8,629 nt of DNA from Pseudomonadota bacterium. Its GTDB lineage: Bacteria > Pseudomonadota > Gammaproteobacteria > Xanthomonadales > Xanthomonadaceae. Both the position numbers and the translations under genes were made by a program. This document shows positions 1 to 6,445 of this stretch, piece by piece (within the stretch, counting starts at the first letter, position 1; each line of letters opens with the position of its first letter). The DNA lies in assembly GCA_023425225.1 (NCBI GenBank), contig JAFADB010000094.1, positions 1-8,629 on the forward strand. The letters run 5' to 3'. The notes under the pieces are model-generated. The model was not told the origin of the DNA. It did no database searches and saw only the letters and a program-made list of their open reading frames with translations.

Positions 1-124
1 CGCGCGCCTGCAGCCGCTGATGCGCTGGGCGATGGAACCCAGACTGTGGCTGGTGCTGTTGCCGGGCTACTGGATCGCCCGCAACCTGCCCTGGTTCCCG
101 TTCACCCTGCTCGCGCCGGGCTGA
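1..124 (+). CDS. C-terminal fragment of an unidentified protein
   Basis: Reading frame 2 is open from the window edge to a TGA at 122-124 and gives the last 40 residues of a protein. The tail is rich in Trp, Leu and Pro (for example RLWLVLLPGYWIARNLPWFP), which suggests a membrane-associated or hydrophobic C-terminus. The start lies outside the window. The high GC and the G/C-biased third positions match the genes on the right of the window. I do not recognise the family: a DCC-type (DUF393) thiol-disulfide oxidoreductase tail or a small membrane protein are only guesses. The gene converges with the minus-strand receptor gene across a gap of about 320 bp. Confidence 0.5.
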   Translation, partial: ARLQPLMRWAMEPRLWLVLLPGYWIARNLPWFPFTLLAPG

Positions 125-202
125 GCATTCCCTTTGCCGCCACGGCATGTTCCGCGCCATAAAGCGACGATACTTCATCGTTATCTGGATTCGGGTGGCT
201 GG

Positions 203-370
203 CACACAATGGATCTTGAGGTTCTCTCAACCCATGGTGTGGCTGGACTCCCTACCAACGGGTAGCCGCACACTTGGCGGCGGCTTCGCCCAGAAGTCCC
301 ACTGAGCCGCATTGCTCCAGTCTTCAGCTGCTGCTGGACTGGCGAACTGCTACCCGTTCTGGCCAAGTCC
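203..370. ncRNA. Candidate structured RNA or repeat element (nested stem-loops)
   Basis: Perfect or near-perfect complementary arms nest without conflict. Hairpin A is 203-212/232-241 (9 of 10 pairs), with inner arms TTGAG 216-220 and CTCAA 226-230. An outer arm is GGACT 245-249 with AGTCC 366-370. The main stem is AACGGGTAGC 257-266 with GCTACCCGTT 349-358. It encloses hairpin B (ACTT 272-275/AAGT 294-297, then GGCG 279-282/CGCC 287-290) and hairpin C (CCAGTC 317-322/GACTGG 337-342). A further small hairpin is ACGAT 167-171/ATCGT 177-181. All listed pairs are Watson-Crick, so the strand cannot be told. Short ORFs here show no protein-like composition. It could be a small RNA, a 3' UTR structure, or a REP/MITE-like repeat. 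I match it to no known family. Confidence 0.35.
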
Positions 371-373
371 CCA

Positions 374-400
374 AAGAAAACGCCCGGACTGAGCCGGGCG
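374..400 (-). terminator. Rho-independent terminator of the TonB-dependent receptor gene
   Basis: Arms CGCCCGG 381-387 and CCGGGCG 394-400 form a 7-bp GC-rich stem with a 6-nt loop. Read on the minus strand the stem is followed at once by TTTTCTTT (380 down to 373), the classic intrinsic terminator layout. It lies about 47 nt past the receptor stop codon. On the plus strand the stem is followed by a purine-rich run rather than T residues, so it should act mainly leftward. Confidence 0.8.
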
Positions 401-446
401 TGGAGAGAGGAAAAATTTCCTTCAAAGAGTTGAAAAAAACCGATGA

Positions 447-3400
447 TCAGAAATCGTAGCGCGCCGTGAACCGGAAGTAGCGCGGGGACGAATAGTTCAA
501 CTCCTGACCATAGAGCGGGTTGTAGTCATTGGCACCACGATGCGGACTCACCGAGTAACGCGAGTAGTAGCTTCCTGCCACCTGCCGGTTGAGAACGTTG
601 AGGACGTCCGCCTGCAGCGTGAGCCCTTCCGCCCAACGCGGCGAGTAGGCCACATTGAGACCCAGATTGAAGGTCCACGGCGTTTCGCCCTTGGAGCCAC
701 GCGGAGACGGGCCATAGTCGGCCGACGGCGGCACATAGCCCGCACTGGAGGGATCGGTGCCGGTACCCGACAGTCCGCAGTACCAGTAGTAGGCGCCGTT
801 GTACAAGCCCGCATCCGGCGTCGGATACATGCTGGTGCAGTTGCGCGGACGGCCCGAAGCCACCTGCAGCGTTGCACCAGTGCGCCATTCCGGGGTCCAC
901 TGCAGATAACCGAACGCCTTGATCACGTGTGCACGATGGTTGGGCAGCAAGCCATTCGCGCCCTGCATCAACTGCGGCAGATCCCAATCCTGGGTGACCG
1001 ACACGTCGGACTGGCCGCCGCTGCCGATATCGAGGTCGGAGTTCAGCTGGCCCTCGGTGTTGCCGTAGTTGCGCGAGAACGTGTATTCGACCTTTCCGTA
1101 GGCTCGCTCGGTCCTCTTCTCGTAGAACAGGTCCAAGGCATAGTACTTGCGCTTCAGCTTGGGCAGTTCGAGGTCGGCCGCGGAGTAATGCACCTTCTCG
1201 AAGCTGCCGTCGGCCTGCTCTTCCCAGAAGGTGTTGCCCACACCCGGGTTGAACAGGAAGCAGGCACCACCCAGAGCAGGCGTGCAGGTATCGTCGATCG
1301 CGCTCTTGAGCTCGCGATAGGTCAACTTCGCACCCCAGCTCGCATCATTGCCCAGTGCCTGCTCCAAACCGACGATGTACTCGTCCTGGTAGTGCGACTT
1401 GATGTCGATGGCCGCCAGCGTGCGCGGATCGGGCGCCTCGCCGCATTCCTTGTTGGAGGAAATGGCGTTGCCCGAGCAGGTGTAGCCCAGACTCTGGTCT
1501 ACCGGGATCGAGTTCAGGCCGGTGGGCGCGCCGGTCGTGGGATCGATGCCGGTATAGGTGAAGTACTCGGACGTGATCAGCGAGCCGGAAGCGGCACGGA
1601 CAGCAACGTTGTTCGGGATCGCCAGATGGTAGCGACCGGCGTTGCCGAACACCTTCAGCGAGGAATCACCGTAGACGTCCCAGGAAACGCCGAGGCGCGG
1701 CGCCAGCTGATGACGCTGGCTGATGTACTTCTCGCCGGTGCCGGTATAGTTGGTGAACTGCTCGTTGCGCAGACCCAGCGACAGCAGCACGGAGTCCGTC
1801 ACCTGCCAGCGATCCTCGATGTACTGGGCCGCCTGCTCGGTCTTGGGGCGCGCCAGCTGCGTGCTGTAGTAGCGATAGACGTAGTAGCCCTGCGTACCCA
1901 GACCACCAGCACTCGCCGGCGAGCCTACGCCGTGCGAAGCGTCGAGGGCAACGCCAGGATTGGTCGAACGCCCGTAGACCCAACCATAGCCACCCGGATA
2001 AGTGGTACCGGTCAACGACTCGGCATCCTGACGGTCATAGCCGAAGCGCAGTTCATGATCACCGAGACGCCAAGTGATATCCAGGCGTCCGCCCTTCGTC
2101 TCATCGAATGCGCCAGGCACGGCGACAAGCGCGGTCGACGATTGGCAGCTGGTGTAAGTCAGGCCGGGGGCCTGCGCAGTGGTGCTGGCGCTGATATAGG
2201 GGCAACTCGGATCATAGTTGTACAGATCCTGGGAATGCTCGATCTTCTGACGGCCATACAGCGCTGATAGAGTCAGACTGTCGGTGAGGTAGCCGGTGTA
2301 CTTGCCGATGTACAGCTTGGCGTCGTCCTTGGTCTCCACGCCACCGTTCTGGGTGGTGCCATGGCTGAAATCGGCATAGTTGAACTGGTAGTAATCCGCG
2401 TCGTACTTGGTCACGTCCGACACGCCGGTAAGCTCAAGCACGTGGTTGTCGGTGATGTTCCAATCCACCTTGGCCATCCAGCGCGGATACTCGTAGGTAT
2501 ACTGGTTCCAGCCATTGCGCTGGTTGGCGGCCGAGGCGTTGGTGGCATAGCGCACGCTGGTGCCCTCGGTCTTGGCCATCTCCACGTCACCGTAGAAGAA
2601 CAACCGATCCTTGATCAGCGGACCGCCACCATAGACGCCGGTGGTTTCCTGCCAGGAGAGGTTCTTCTTGCGATACGTGTACAGCTTGCCGTCGGTCTGG
2701 TAGGCCGCTCCACGAGGATCGTCGGCCTGGAAGTGTCCCGTGTCCGGGTACATCAGGTTGCGCGGCGATGCCCGCAGCGACTCCGGCGTCCAGATGGTAT
2801 AGATGCCAGCCTTCCACTCGTTCGTGCCGCGCTGGGTCACCACGTTGACCACGCCACCGGTTGAACGGCCAAACTCGGCACCGTAACCACCGGTCAGCGT
2901 CTGCTGCTGGGCGATGGCCTCGTAGGGCAGCGTGTAGAAGCCGATGGACGTCAACGGGTTGGTCACCGCGAATCCATTGATGTAGTACGCGTTTTCCGAT
3001 GCGGCCGAACCACCGAAGCTGGGCGTGCCGCTATAGCTGGTGCTGGCCACGGCTCCCGGCGCCAGCAGTGCAACGGCGGTCACGTCACGCGCCACCGGCA
3101 GCTTCTGCAACTGCTCGTAGGTGAACACCGTGCGGGTGTCGACCTGGGAGATGTCGACCGGCGGAACCGACGTGCCGCGCACCTCGATGCGATCCAGCGT
3201 GGTTGCCGCACCGGTGAAGGACACCTCGGTACCGCTGGCGATGTTCACCGTCACGTCCTCGCGTGCGCTGGTTTCCACCCCATCCTTCAGTACCGCCACG
3301 CGATAGCGGCCGTTGGGCAGCTCGGTGATGCGATAGCGCCCATTGGCATCGACCGGCAGGGTACGCGTCAGCCCGGTATCCAGGTTGCGCACCACTACCG

Positions 3401-3527
3401 AAGTCCCGGTATCGGCCGGCACTTGGCCAAAGATGCTGCCGGTTACCGACTGTGCATGTGCCACGGAAACTAGGCACCCTGCCAGCGCCACCGTCAGCGC
3501 CGCTTTACGTAAATTCCTACGAACCAT
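447..3527 (-). CDS. Oar-like TonB-dependent outer-membrane receptor
   Basis: Predicted 1026-residue outer-membrane receptor. The chosen ATG (3525-3527) is preceded by AGGGG seven bases upstream and opens a clear signal peptide (basic MVRRNLRK, hydrophobic core, AHA cut before Gln26); the frame extends 43 codons further but those look like leader. Residues about 26-110 form a carboxypeptidase-regulatory-like Ig-type domain (NGRYRITELPNGRYRV). Residues about 123-240 are the plug, with YYINGF at 181 and the Oar-type GGYGAEFGRSTGGVVNVV from 213. The rest is beta-barrel, ending in the terminal Phe typical of outer-membrane proteins. LDRIEVRG at 111-118 could be a TonB-box-like stretch. Eight Cys fall in four close pairs in presumed surface loops. 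Family members import large substrates or, as reported for Myxococcus Oar, support protease export; the ligand here is unknown. It is a monocistronic unit with its own promoter and terminator. Confidence 0.93.
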   Translation of the reverse strand: MVRRNLRKAALTVALAGCLVSVAHAQSVTGSIFGQVPADTGTSVVVRNLDTGLTRTLPVDANGRYRITELPNGRYRVAVLKDGVETSAREDVTVNIASGTEVSFTGAATTLDRIEVRGTSVPPVDISQVDTRTVFTYEQLQKLPVARDVTAVALLAPGAVASTSYSGTPSFGGSAASENAYYINGFAVTNPLTSIGFYTLPYEAIAQQQTLTGGYGAEFGRSTGGVVNVVTQRGTNEWKAGIYTIWTPESLRASPRNLMYPDTGHFQADDPRGAAYQTDGKLYTYRKKNLSWQETTGVYGGGPLIKDRLFFYGDVEMAKTEGTSVRYATNASAANQRNGWNQYTYEYPRWMAKVDWNITDNHVLELTGVSDVTKYDADYYQFNYADFSHGTTQNGGVETKDDAKLYIGKYTGYLTDSLTLSALYGRQKIEHSQDLYNYDPSCPYISASTTAQAPGLTYTSCQSSTALVAVPGAFDETKGGRLDITWRLGDHELRFGYDRQDAESLTGTTYPGGYGWVYGRSTNPGVALDASHGVGSPASAGGLGTQGYYVYRYYSTQLARPKTEQAAQYIEDRWQVTDSVLLSLGLRNEQFTNYTGTGEKYISQRHQLAPRLGVSWDVYGDSSLKVFGNAGRYHLAIPNNVAVRAASGSLITSEYFTYTGIDPTTGAPTGLNSIPVDQSLGYTCSGNAISSNKECGEAPDPRTLAAIDIKSHYQDEYIVGLEQALGNDASWGAKLTYRELKSAIDDTCTPALGGACFLFNPGVGNTFWEEQADGSFEKVHYSAADLELPKLKRKYYALDLFYEKRTERAYGKVEYTFSRNYGNTEGQLNSDLDIGSGGQSDVSVTQDWDLPQLMQGANGLLPNHRAHVIKAFGYLQWTPEWRTGATLQVASGRPRNCTSMYPTPDAGLYNGAYYWYCGLSGTGTDPSSAGYVPPSADYGPSPRGSKGETPWTFNLGLNVAYSPRWAEGLTLQADVLNVLNRQVAGSYYSRYSVSPHRGANDYNPLYGQELNYSSPRYFRFTARYDF

Positions 3528-3588
3528 ACGAAAACCCCTGAATGAGAAGTGAATTGCCACTGCAAAGCAATGAAGAACGCCACGACTG

Positions 3589-3617
3589 AATTTACCAATC
3601 GTTAACGTAAATGACAC
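3589..3617 (-). promoter_or_regulatory. Predicted sigma70-type promoter of the receptor gene
   Basis: On the minus strand, GTGTCA (3617-3612, four of six matches to TTGACA) and TAAATT (3594-3589, four of six to TATAAT) are 17 bp apart. The start of transcription would fall about 55 nt before the receptor ATG. The 3528-3700 stretch is AT-rich compared with the rest of the window, as expected of a promoter. Both hexamers are imperfect, so this is a best guess. Confidence 0.4.
3590..3612. promoter_or_regulatory. Operator-like dyad over the receptor promoter
   Basis: ATTTAC (3590-3595) and GTAAAT (3607-3612) are perfect inverted repeats 11 bp apart. An 8-bp palindrome, CGTTAACG (3600-3607), lies between and abuts the second arm. 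The dyad covers the -10 box and spacer of the predicted promoter, where a dimeric repressor would block transcription. A second small dyad, GCAAA-TT-TTTGC, lies at 3624-3635, just upstream of the -35 box. The regulator is not identifiable, and no regulator gene lies within the window. Confidence 0.4.
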
Positions 3618-3801
3618 CATTCGGCAAATTTTTGCAAGTTTTCTTGTGGTTGGCACGCACAGGCACAGCCTGGATCACAAATTTTAATCCATGTCAAGAG
3701 AGCGTGCCGCTCCACTTGCCTGCAATGCCCGATGGCCAGCAGTTCTCCTGTGGCTGCATAGATGTCTTGCGAAGCGACCAAGAAGAAGCGCCGGAAACTA
3801 G

Positions 3802-3824
3802 CCTGTGTTCAAATCCAGAACAGG
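3802..3824. repeat. Bulged stem-loop in the receptor-ampE gap
   Basis: CCTG (3802-3805) plus TTC (3808-3810) pairs with GAACAGG (3818-3824), leaving a 2-nt bulge. It lies in the 495-bp non-coding stretch between the receptor start and the ampE stop and holds a GTTCAAATCC string that mimics a tRNA T-arm, although no tRNA is present. Its function is unknown. Confidence 0.3.
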
Positions 3825-3858
3825 AATAATCCAGGCCGTTCAGGAGCAACATCGACGA

Positions 3859-3885
3859 GAGCCCAGCACATCTGTGGCTGGGCTT
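3859..3885. terminator. Strong stem-loop downstream of ampE, possible terminator
   Basis: AGCCCAGC (3860-3867) and GCTGGGCT (3877-3884) form a perfect 8-bp stem with a 9-nt loop; G3859 and T3885 could add a wobble pair on the plus strand. It lies about 140 nt past the ampE stop, so it could end that transcript. Neither side has a T run, so intrinsic termination is uncertain and it may simply be an RNA structure. Confidence 0.35.
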
Positions 3886-3896
3886 GACGGTGCGAA

Positions 3897-3956
3897 TAGT
3901 AGACCGAGTAGTAGACGGTGAGTGCTGCCGTAGACGTCTAAAACACCACGGCACTC
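3897..3956. repeat. Short direct repeats and bulged hairpin
   Basis: TAGTAGAC followed by C/G and G occurs at 3897-3906 and 3909-3918. GTAGAC recurs at 3930-3935 inside the palindrome AGACGTCT (3932-3939). GACGGTG occurs at 3886-3892 and 3914-3920. GAGTGC (3920-3925) plus CGT (3929-3931) pairs with ACGGCACTC (3948-3956) around that palindrome. The density of repeats exceeds that of ordinary spacer. I see no gene here on either strand, and the role is unknown: protein-binding sites or the remnant of a repeat element are possible. Confidence 0.35.
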
Positions 3957-4022
3957 CTCCCTGTTCCGGCACGGTCATCCAGCGGCGCCTTGAATGCATT
4001 GCCCGAGCGTTGGCCCCTGCGC

Positions 4023-4916
4023 CTACCCCACCCAGCCGGCGATCACGAACAGCGCCAGTACCGCCAGCCACAGCAGCAGCGTGCGCCAGGCCAGGCTCAT
4101 CATGTCGCGCAGCTCCGGCAGGCTCTGCGCCACCGGTACCAGGCCGGCCGCGGCTTCTTCCGCGGCCTCGTCGCTCAGCTCGGTGTTGACGCTGGCGCAG
4201 GCCACCGCGCCGAGGAAGGCGTGATCGGTGCTCCAGCGGTTGCCGCCGGCCAGGCGCCAGACGCGGAACACCGCGTCGAAGTTGCCGACCAGTGCCATCG
4301 ACAGCGCCATCAGGCGCGCCACCGGCCACTCCAGCGCCGCGAGCAACCACTTCACCCCGCGGCGATTGTCCTCCGGCAGCAACGCGGCCAGCGGGCCGTA
4401 TGCGAGCAGCGCCACCAGCCGGTAGCCCAGCGCGCCCCACGGCCCCAGCAGCAGGAACCACAGCAACACCGCGAACCAGCGGCGCAACGCGCTCACCGCC
4501 GTCGCCTCGACCAGCGATGCAGCATCGCCGGTGGGCGGCACCTCGCCGCGGTCCAGGCGCGAGACGGCGAGGTCGCGGGCGGCCGGTTCGTCGGCATCGA
4601 GAATGGCCTCGACATCCACGTCCAGGTCGCGCGGGCCCCAGCTGTACACCAGCAGCAGGATCGCGAACAGCAGCGCCGCGAACCCCAGCCACGGACCATG
4701 CAGCAGCCATTGCAGCAGGGCCACGGCCAGCAGCGGCGGCAGCAGGACCAGCACCGCGCCATGGCGTCCACGCCAGAAGCCGTGGCTGTCGCTGCGGGCA
4801 TCGACCCAGCGCACCAGCTCGGCGAACCAGTCGAAGCGGCGCAGCGATGCCACCGCCCCCGGGGCGACATGGCCGATCACCAGCGCGGCGATCACGGCAA
4901 GCAGGGTGGTGAACAT
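4023..4916 (-). CDS. ampE: AmpE-like inner-membrane protein
   Basis: 297-residue integral membrane protein resembling AmpE, which is related to the CobD/CbiB fold and is linked to beta-lactamase induction through peptidoglycan-recycling signals. Visible features are an N-terminal hydrophobic helix (3-19), a hydrophobic pair at about 53-90 ending in VYSWGPRDL, a soluble acidic stretch (100-140), the family-like RRWFAVLLWFLLLGPWGALGYRL (146-167, slightly degenerate), a conserved-looking NFDAVFRVWR (212-221), and a C-terminal helix (277-295). The start ATG has GAGGAG about seven bases upstream. Length fits the family (about 280-300). In many bacteria ampE follows ampD; here the upstream gene is nudC, 100 nt away, and no ampD is in view, so a role in beta-lactamase control is inference only. 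Confidence 0.75.
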   Translation of the reverse strand: MFTTLLAVIAALVIGHVAPGAVASLRRFDWFAELVRWVDARSDSHGFWRGRHGAVLVLLPPLLAVALLQWLLHGPWLGFAALLFAILLLVYSWGPRDLDVDVEAILDADEPAARDLAVSRLDRGEVPPTGDAASLVEATAVSALRRWFAVLLWFLLLGPWGALGYRLVALLAYGPLAALLPEDNRRGVKWLLAALEWPVARLMALSMALVGNFDAVFRVWRLAGGNRWSTDHAFLGAVACASVNTELSDEAAEEAAAGLVPVAQSLPELRDMMSLAWRTLLLWLAVLALFVIAGWVG

Positions 4917-4973
4917 GCAGCTCTCCTCGGTGACGCGGCGGGGCCGGACGGACGCCGCACGGCCCGGGCAACG

Positions 4974-4979
4974 ATTCTA
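4974..4979 (-). promoter_or_regulatory. Possible -10 element for ampE
   Basis: On the minus strand TAGAAT (4979-4974) matches TATAAT at five of six bases and stands out in a very GC-rich 100-bp gap between nudC and ampE. No good -35 hexamer is found 16-18 bp upstream, so an activator or an alternative sigma factor would be needed. If used, the 5' leader would be about 50 nt. It would allow ampE to be expressed apart from nudC. Confidence 0.3.
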
Positions 4980-5016
4980 GCCGAGGCGACGGCAGGCACC
5001 GGTGGCGGCGGGCCGC

Positions 5017-5916
5017 TCAGGCGTTCCCGTGCCGGTACCAATGCTCGATCAGCGCGCGCGCGATCGACAGGCGCGGCGGCAGGTGGATTCCGGCGCCGGC
5101 CGCCTCCTCGCGCAGCGCGGCCGCCACGGCGTCGCGGTCGAACCACCGCGCATCCTCCAGCTCACCGTCCACCTGCGGCGGATCCGGGTGCGCGGTGGCG
5201 GCGAAGCCCAGCATCAGCGCGCCCGGGAACGGCCAGGGCTGCGCCGCCAGGTAGCGGCAAGTCCGCACCCGCACCCGGGTCTCCTCGAACACCTCGCGCG
5301 CCACCGTCTGCTCCAGCGACTCGCCCGGCTCGACGAACCCGGCGATCACCGAATAGCGCCGCGGCTGCCAGTTCGGCTGCCGTCCGAGCAGCAGGCGCTC
5401 GCCATCGCCGACCGCGACGATGATGGCCGGGTCCACCCGGGGGTAATGTTCGTTGCCGCAGTCCGGGCAATGGCCGATGAAGCCGGCGCGGCGGAAGGCG
5501 ATCTGCCCGCCGCAGACCCCACAGTAGCGGTTACGCGAATGCCAGTACGACATGCCACGGGCATAGGCGAACAGGCTCGACATCGCCGCCGGCCATTCGC
5601 TGGCCGAGCGCCGCAGGTCCATGCGGCCGGGCGCCAGCAACGGCACCGCCGCGGCTTCGATGCTGAACCAGCCGCGCCCGTCCTGCAGGCCGAGGAAGGT
5701 GGCCGCGCCCGGGCCGCCGCCCAGCTGCGCGCCGGTCAGCGGCAGCAGTGCGCCGGTGTCATCGGTATAGGCATTGCCGTCGGCATCGAGCACCAGCACG
5801 CGGCCGTCCGGCCACAGCCGGGCGATGGCGTCGGCGTCGTCGCGCAGGGCATCGGCACGATCCAGCGGGTTGGCGACGAAGGCGAACCCGGACACTTCGG
5901 AAGTGGGTGGAGTCAT
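5017..5916 (-). CDS. nudC: NAD(+)/NADH diphosphatase NudC
   Basis: 299-residue Nudix hydrolase of the NudC class, which splits NADH/NAD into NMN(H) and AMP and removes NAD caps from RNA 5' ends; cytoplasmic. The order is an N-terminal domain (about 1-125), a zinc ribbon with Cys132, Cys135, Cys150 and Cys153, then the Nudix domain. The Nudix box runs 193-215 (GX5EX7REUXEE present: Gly193, Glu199, Arg207, Glu208, Glu211, Glu212) but the usual Gly near its end is Arg214. The NudC signature SQPWPFPxS reads AQPWPFPGA (225-233), so the two Ser are Ala. The ATG at 5914-5916 was chosen over an upstream in-frame TTG that would add 12 residues of poor-looking sequence. It lies 134 nt after erpA, across GC-rich hairpins. 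Confidence 0.92.
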   Translation of the reverse strand: MTPPTSEVSGFAFVANPLDRADALRDDADAIARLWPDGRVLVLDADGNAYTDDTGALLPLTGAQLGGGPGAATFLGLQDGRGWFSIEAAAVPLLAPGRMDLRRSASEWPAAMSSLFAYARGMSYWHSRNRYCGVCGGQIAFRRAGFIGHCPDCGNEHYPRVDPAIIVAVGDGERLLLGRQPNWQPRRYSVIAGFVEPGESLEQTVAREVFEETRVRVRTCRYLAAQPWPFPGALMLGFAATAHPDPPQVDGELEDARWFDRDAVAAALREEAAGAGIHLPPRLSIARALIEHWYRHGNA

Positions 5917-5987
5917 CGCGCTAGCCTGACCCCAACCGCGTCCCGCCTGCAAGCCGAGGCGCCTATGTGGGCAAGCGGGGCAACCCT

Positions 5988-6037
5988 GCCGCCGCGGGCG
6001 GCGTGGCGATGGCCGGCCGATGCCGGTTCAAACCGGC
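5988..6037 (-). terminator. GC-rich hairpin stack between erpA and nudC
   Basis: Three stems lie in 50 bp: GCCGGT 6022-6027 with ACCGGC 6032-6037 (TCAA loop), the palindrome GGCCGGCC 6011-6018, and GCCGCC 5988-5993 with GGCGGC 5997-6002 (3-nt loop). The first begins 14 nt past the erpA stop. No T run follows, so this could be a Rho-assisted terminator, an attenuator lowering nudC expression, or a 3'-end stabiliser for the erpA message. Confidence 0.35.
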
Positions 6038-6050
6038 GCGGGCGGCCCGC

Positions 6051-6434
6051 TCAGACGCTGAAACTGCTGCCGCAGCCGCAGGTCGTCCTGGCATTGGGGT
6101 TGCGGATGACGAACTGCGCGCCGGTCAGGCCCTCGCTGTAGTCCACCTCCGCACCCATCAGGTACTGCAGGCTCAGCGGATCCACCAGCAGGGTCACGCC
6201 CTCGGTATCCACCGCCAGATCGTCCTCGGCGCGGTTCTCGTCGAACTCGAAGCCGTACTGGAACCCGGAACAGCCGCCGCCCTGGATGTACACCCGCAGC
6301 GCAAGCGCGGCGTTGCCTTCTTCCTGGATCAGTTCGCGCACCTTGGCCGCGGCGGCCGAGGTGAAGTTCAACGGCCGCTCCAGCGACTGGTAATCGGGAG
6401 TGGCGGCCGACGGCAGGGAAACGAGCGTGCTCAT
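6051..6434 (-). CDS. erpA: Iron-sulfur cluster insertion protein ErpA
   Basis: 127-residue A-type Fe-S carrier that hands clusters to apo-proteins, including (in E. coli) isoprenoid-synthesis enzymes; cytoplasmic. The HesB/IscA fold fills residues about 20-127. The three cluster-ligand cysteines are present: Cys55 in GGGCSGFQYGF and Cys119 and Cys121 in TTCGCGSSFSV, the latter being the full C-terminus. DPLSLQYLMGAEVDY (85-99) is the ErpA-type signature that separates it from IscA and SufA. The N-terminus is about 12 residues longer than E. coli ErpA. The start ATG lacks a clear Shine-Dalgarno sequence and lies 11 nt after a GGGGGCGCCCCC palindrome. The gene is 31 nt downstream of the bactofilin stop, on the same strand and probably on the same transcript. 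Confidence 0.96.
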   Translation of the reverse strand: MSTLVSLPSAATPDYQSLERPLNFTSAAAAKVRELIQEEGNAALALRVYIQGGGCSGFQYGFEFDENRAEDDLAVDTEGVTLLVDPLSLQYLMGAEVDYSEGLTGAQFVIRNPNARTTCGCGSSFSV

Positions 6435-6445
6435 GCGCCCAGCAT

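Noticed and set aside
257..266. GGTAG core as a Stenotrophomonas GTAG-type REP element
   Set aside because: The sequence after GTAG does not form the adjacent hairpin typical of those repeats; the partner arm lies about 85 bp away.
181..366. 61-codon minus-strand frame (TTG start) within the structured element
   Set aside because: No ribosome binding site, a Ser/Arg/Pro composition without domain signs, and the inverted repeats explain the sequence better.
203..370. Retron RNA or integron attC site
   Set aside because: No reverse transcriptase or integrase gene is present, and the attC core sites (RYYYAAC/GTTRRRY) are not found at the right ends.
540..2267. 575-codon plus-strand open frame opposite the receptor gene
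   Set aside because: It is the antisense of a clear TonB-dependent receptor. Its product is Arg/Val/Gly-rich with no domain pattern, as expected from reversed GC-rich codons.
447..3656. Longer receptor start at 3656
   Set aside because: The extra 43 residues precede a textbook signal peptide, and the ATG at 3527 has its own AGGGG site.
3692..3697. Perfect TTGACA on the minus strand upstream of the receptor
   Set aside because: No acceptable -10 box lies 16-18 bp downstream, and it would give a leader of more than 140 nt; the pair at 3589-3617 fits better.
3802..3824. GTTCAAATCC resembling a tRNA T-arm
   Set aside because: The flanking stem gives a 13-nt loop or a bulged hairpin; no acceptor, D or anticodon arms are found around it.
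3611..3829. 72-codon plus-strand frame in the receptor-ampE gap
   Set aside because: It overlaps the receptor promoter region, has no convincing ribosome binding site, and resembles no family.
3990..5423. 477-codon plus-strand open frame across ampE and nudC
   Set aside because: It runs antisense through two recognisable genes and its product is low-complexity Arg/Gln/Pro/Ala sequence.
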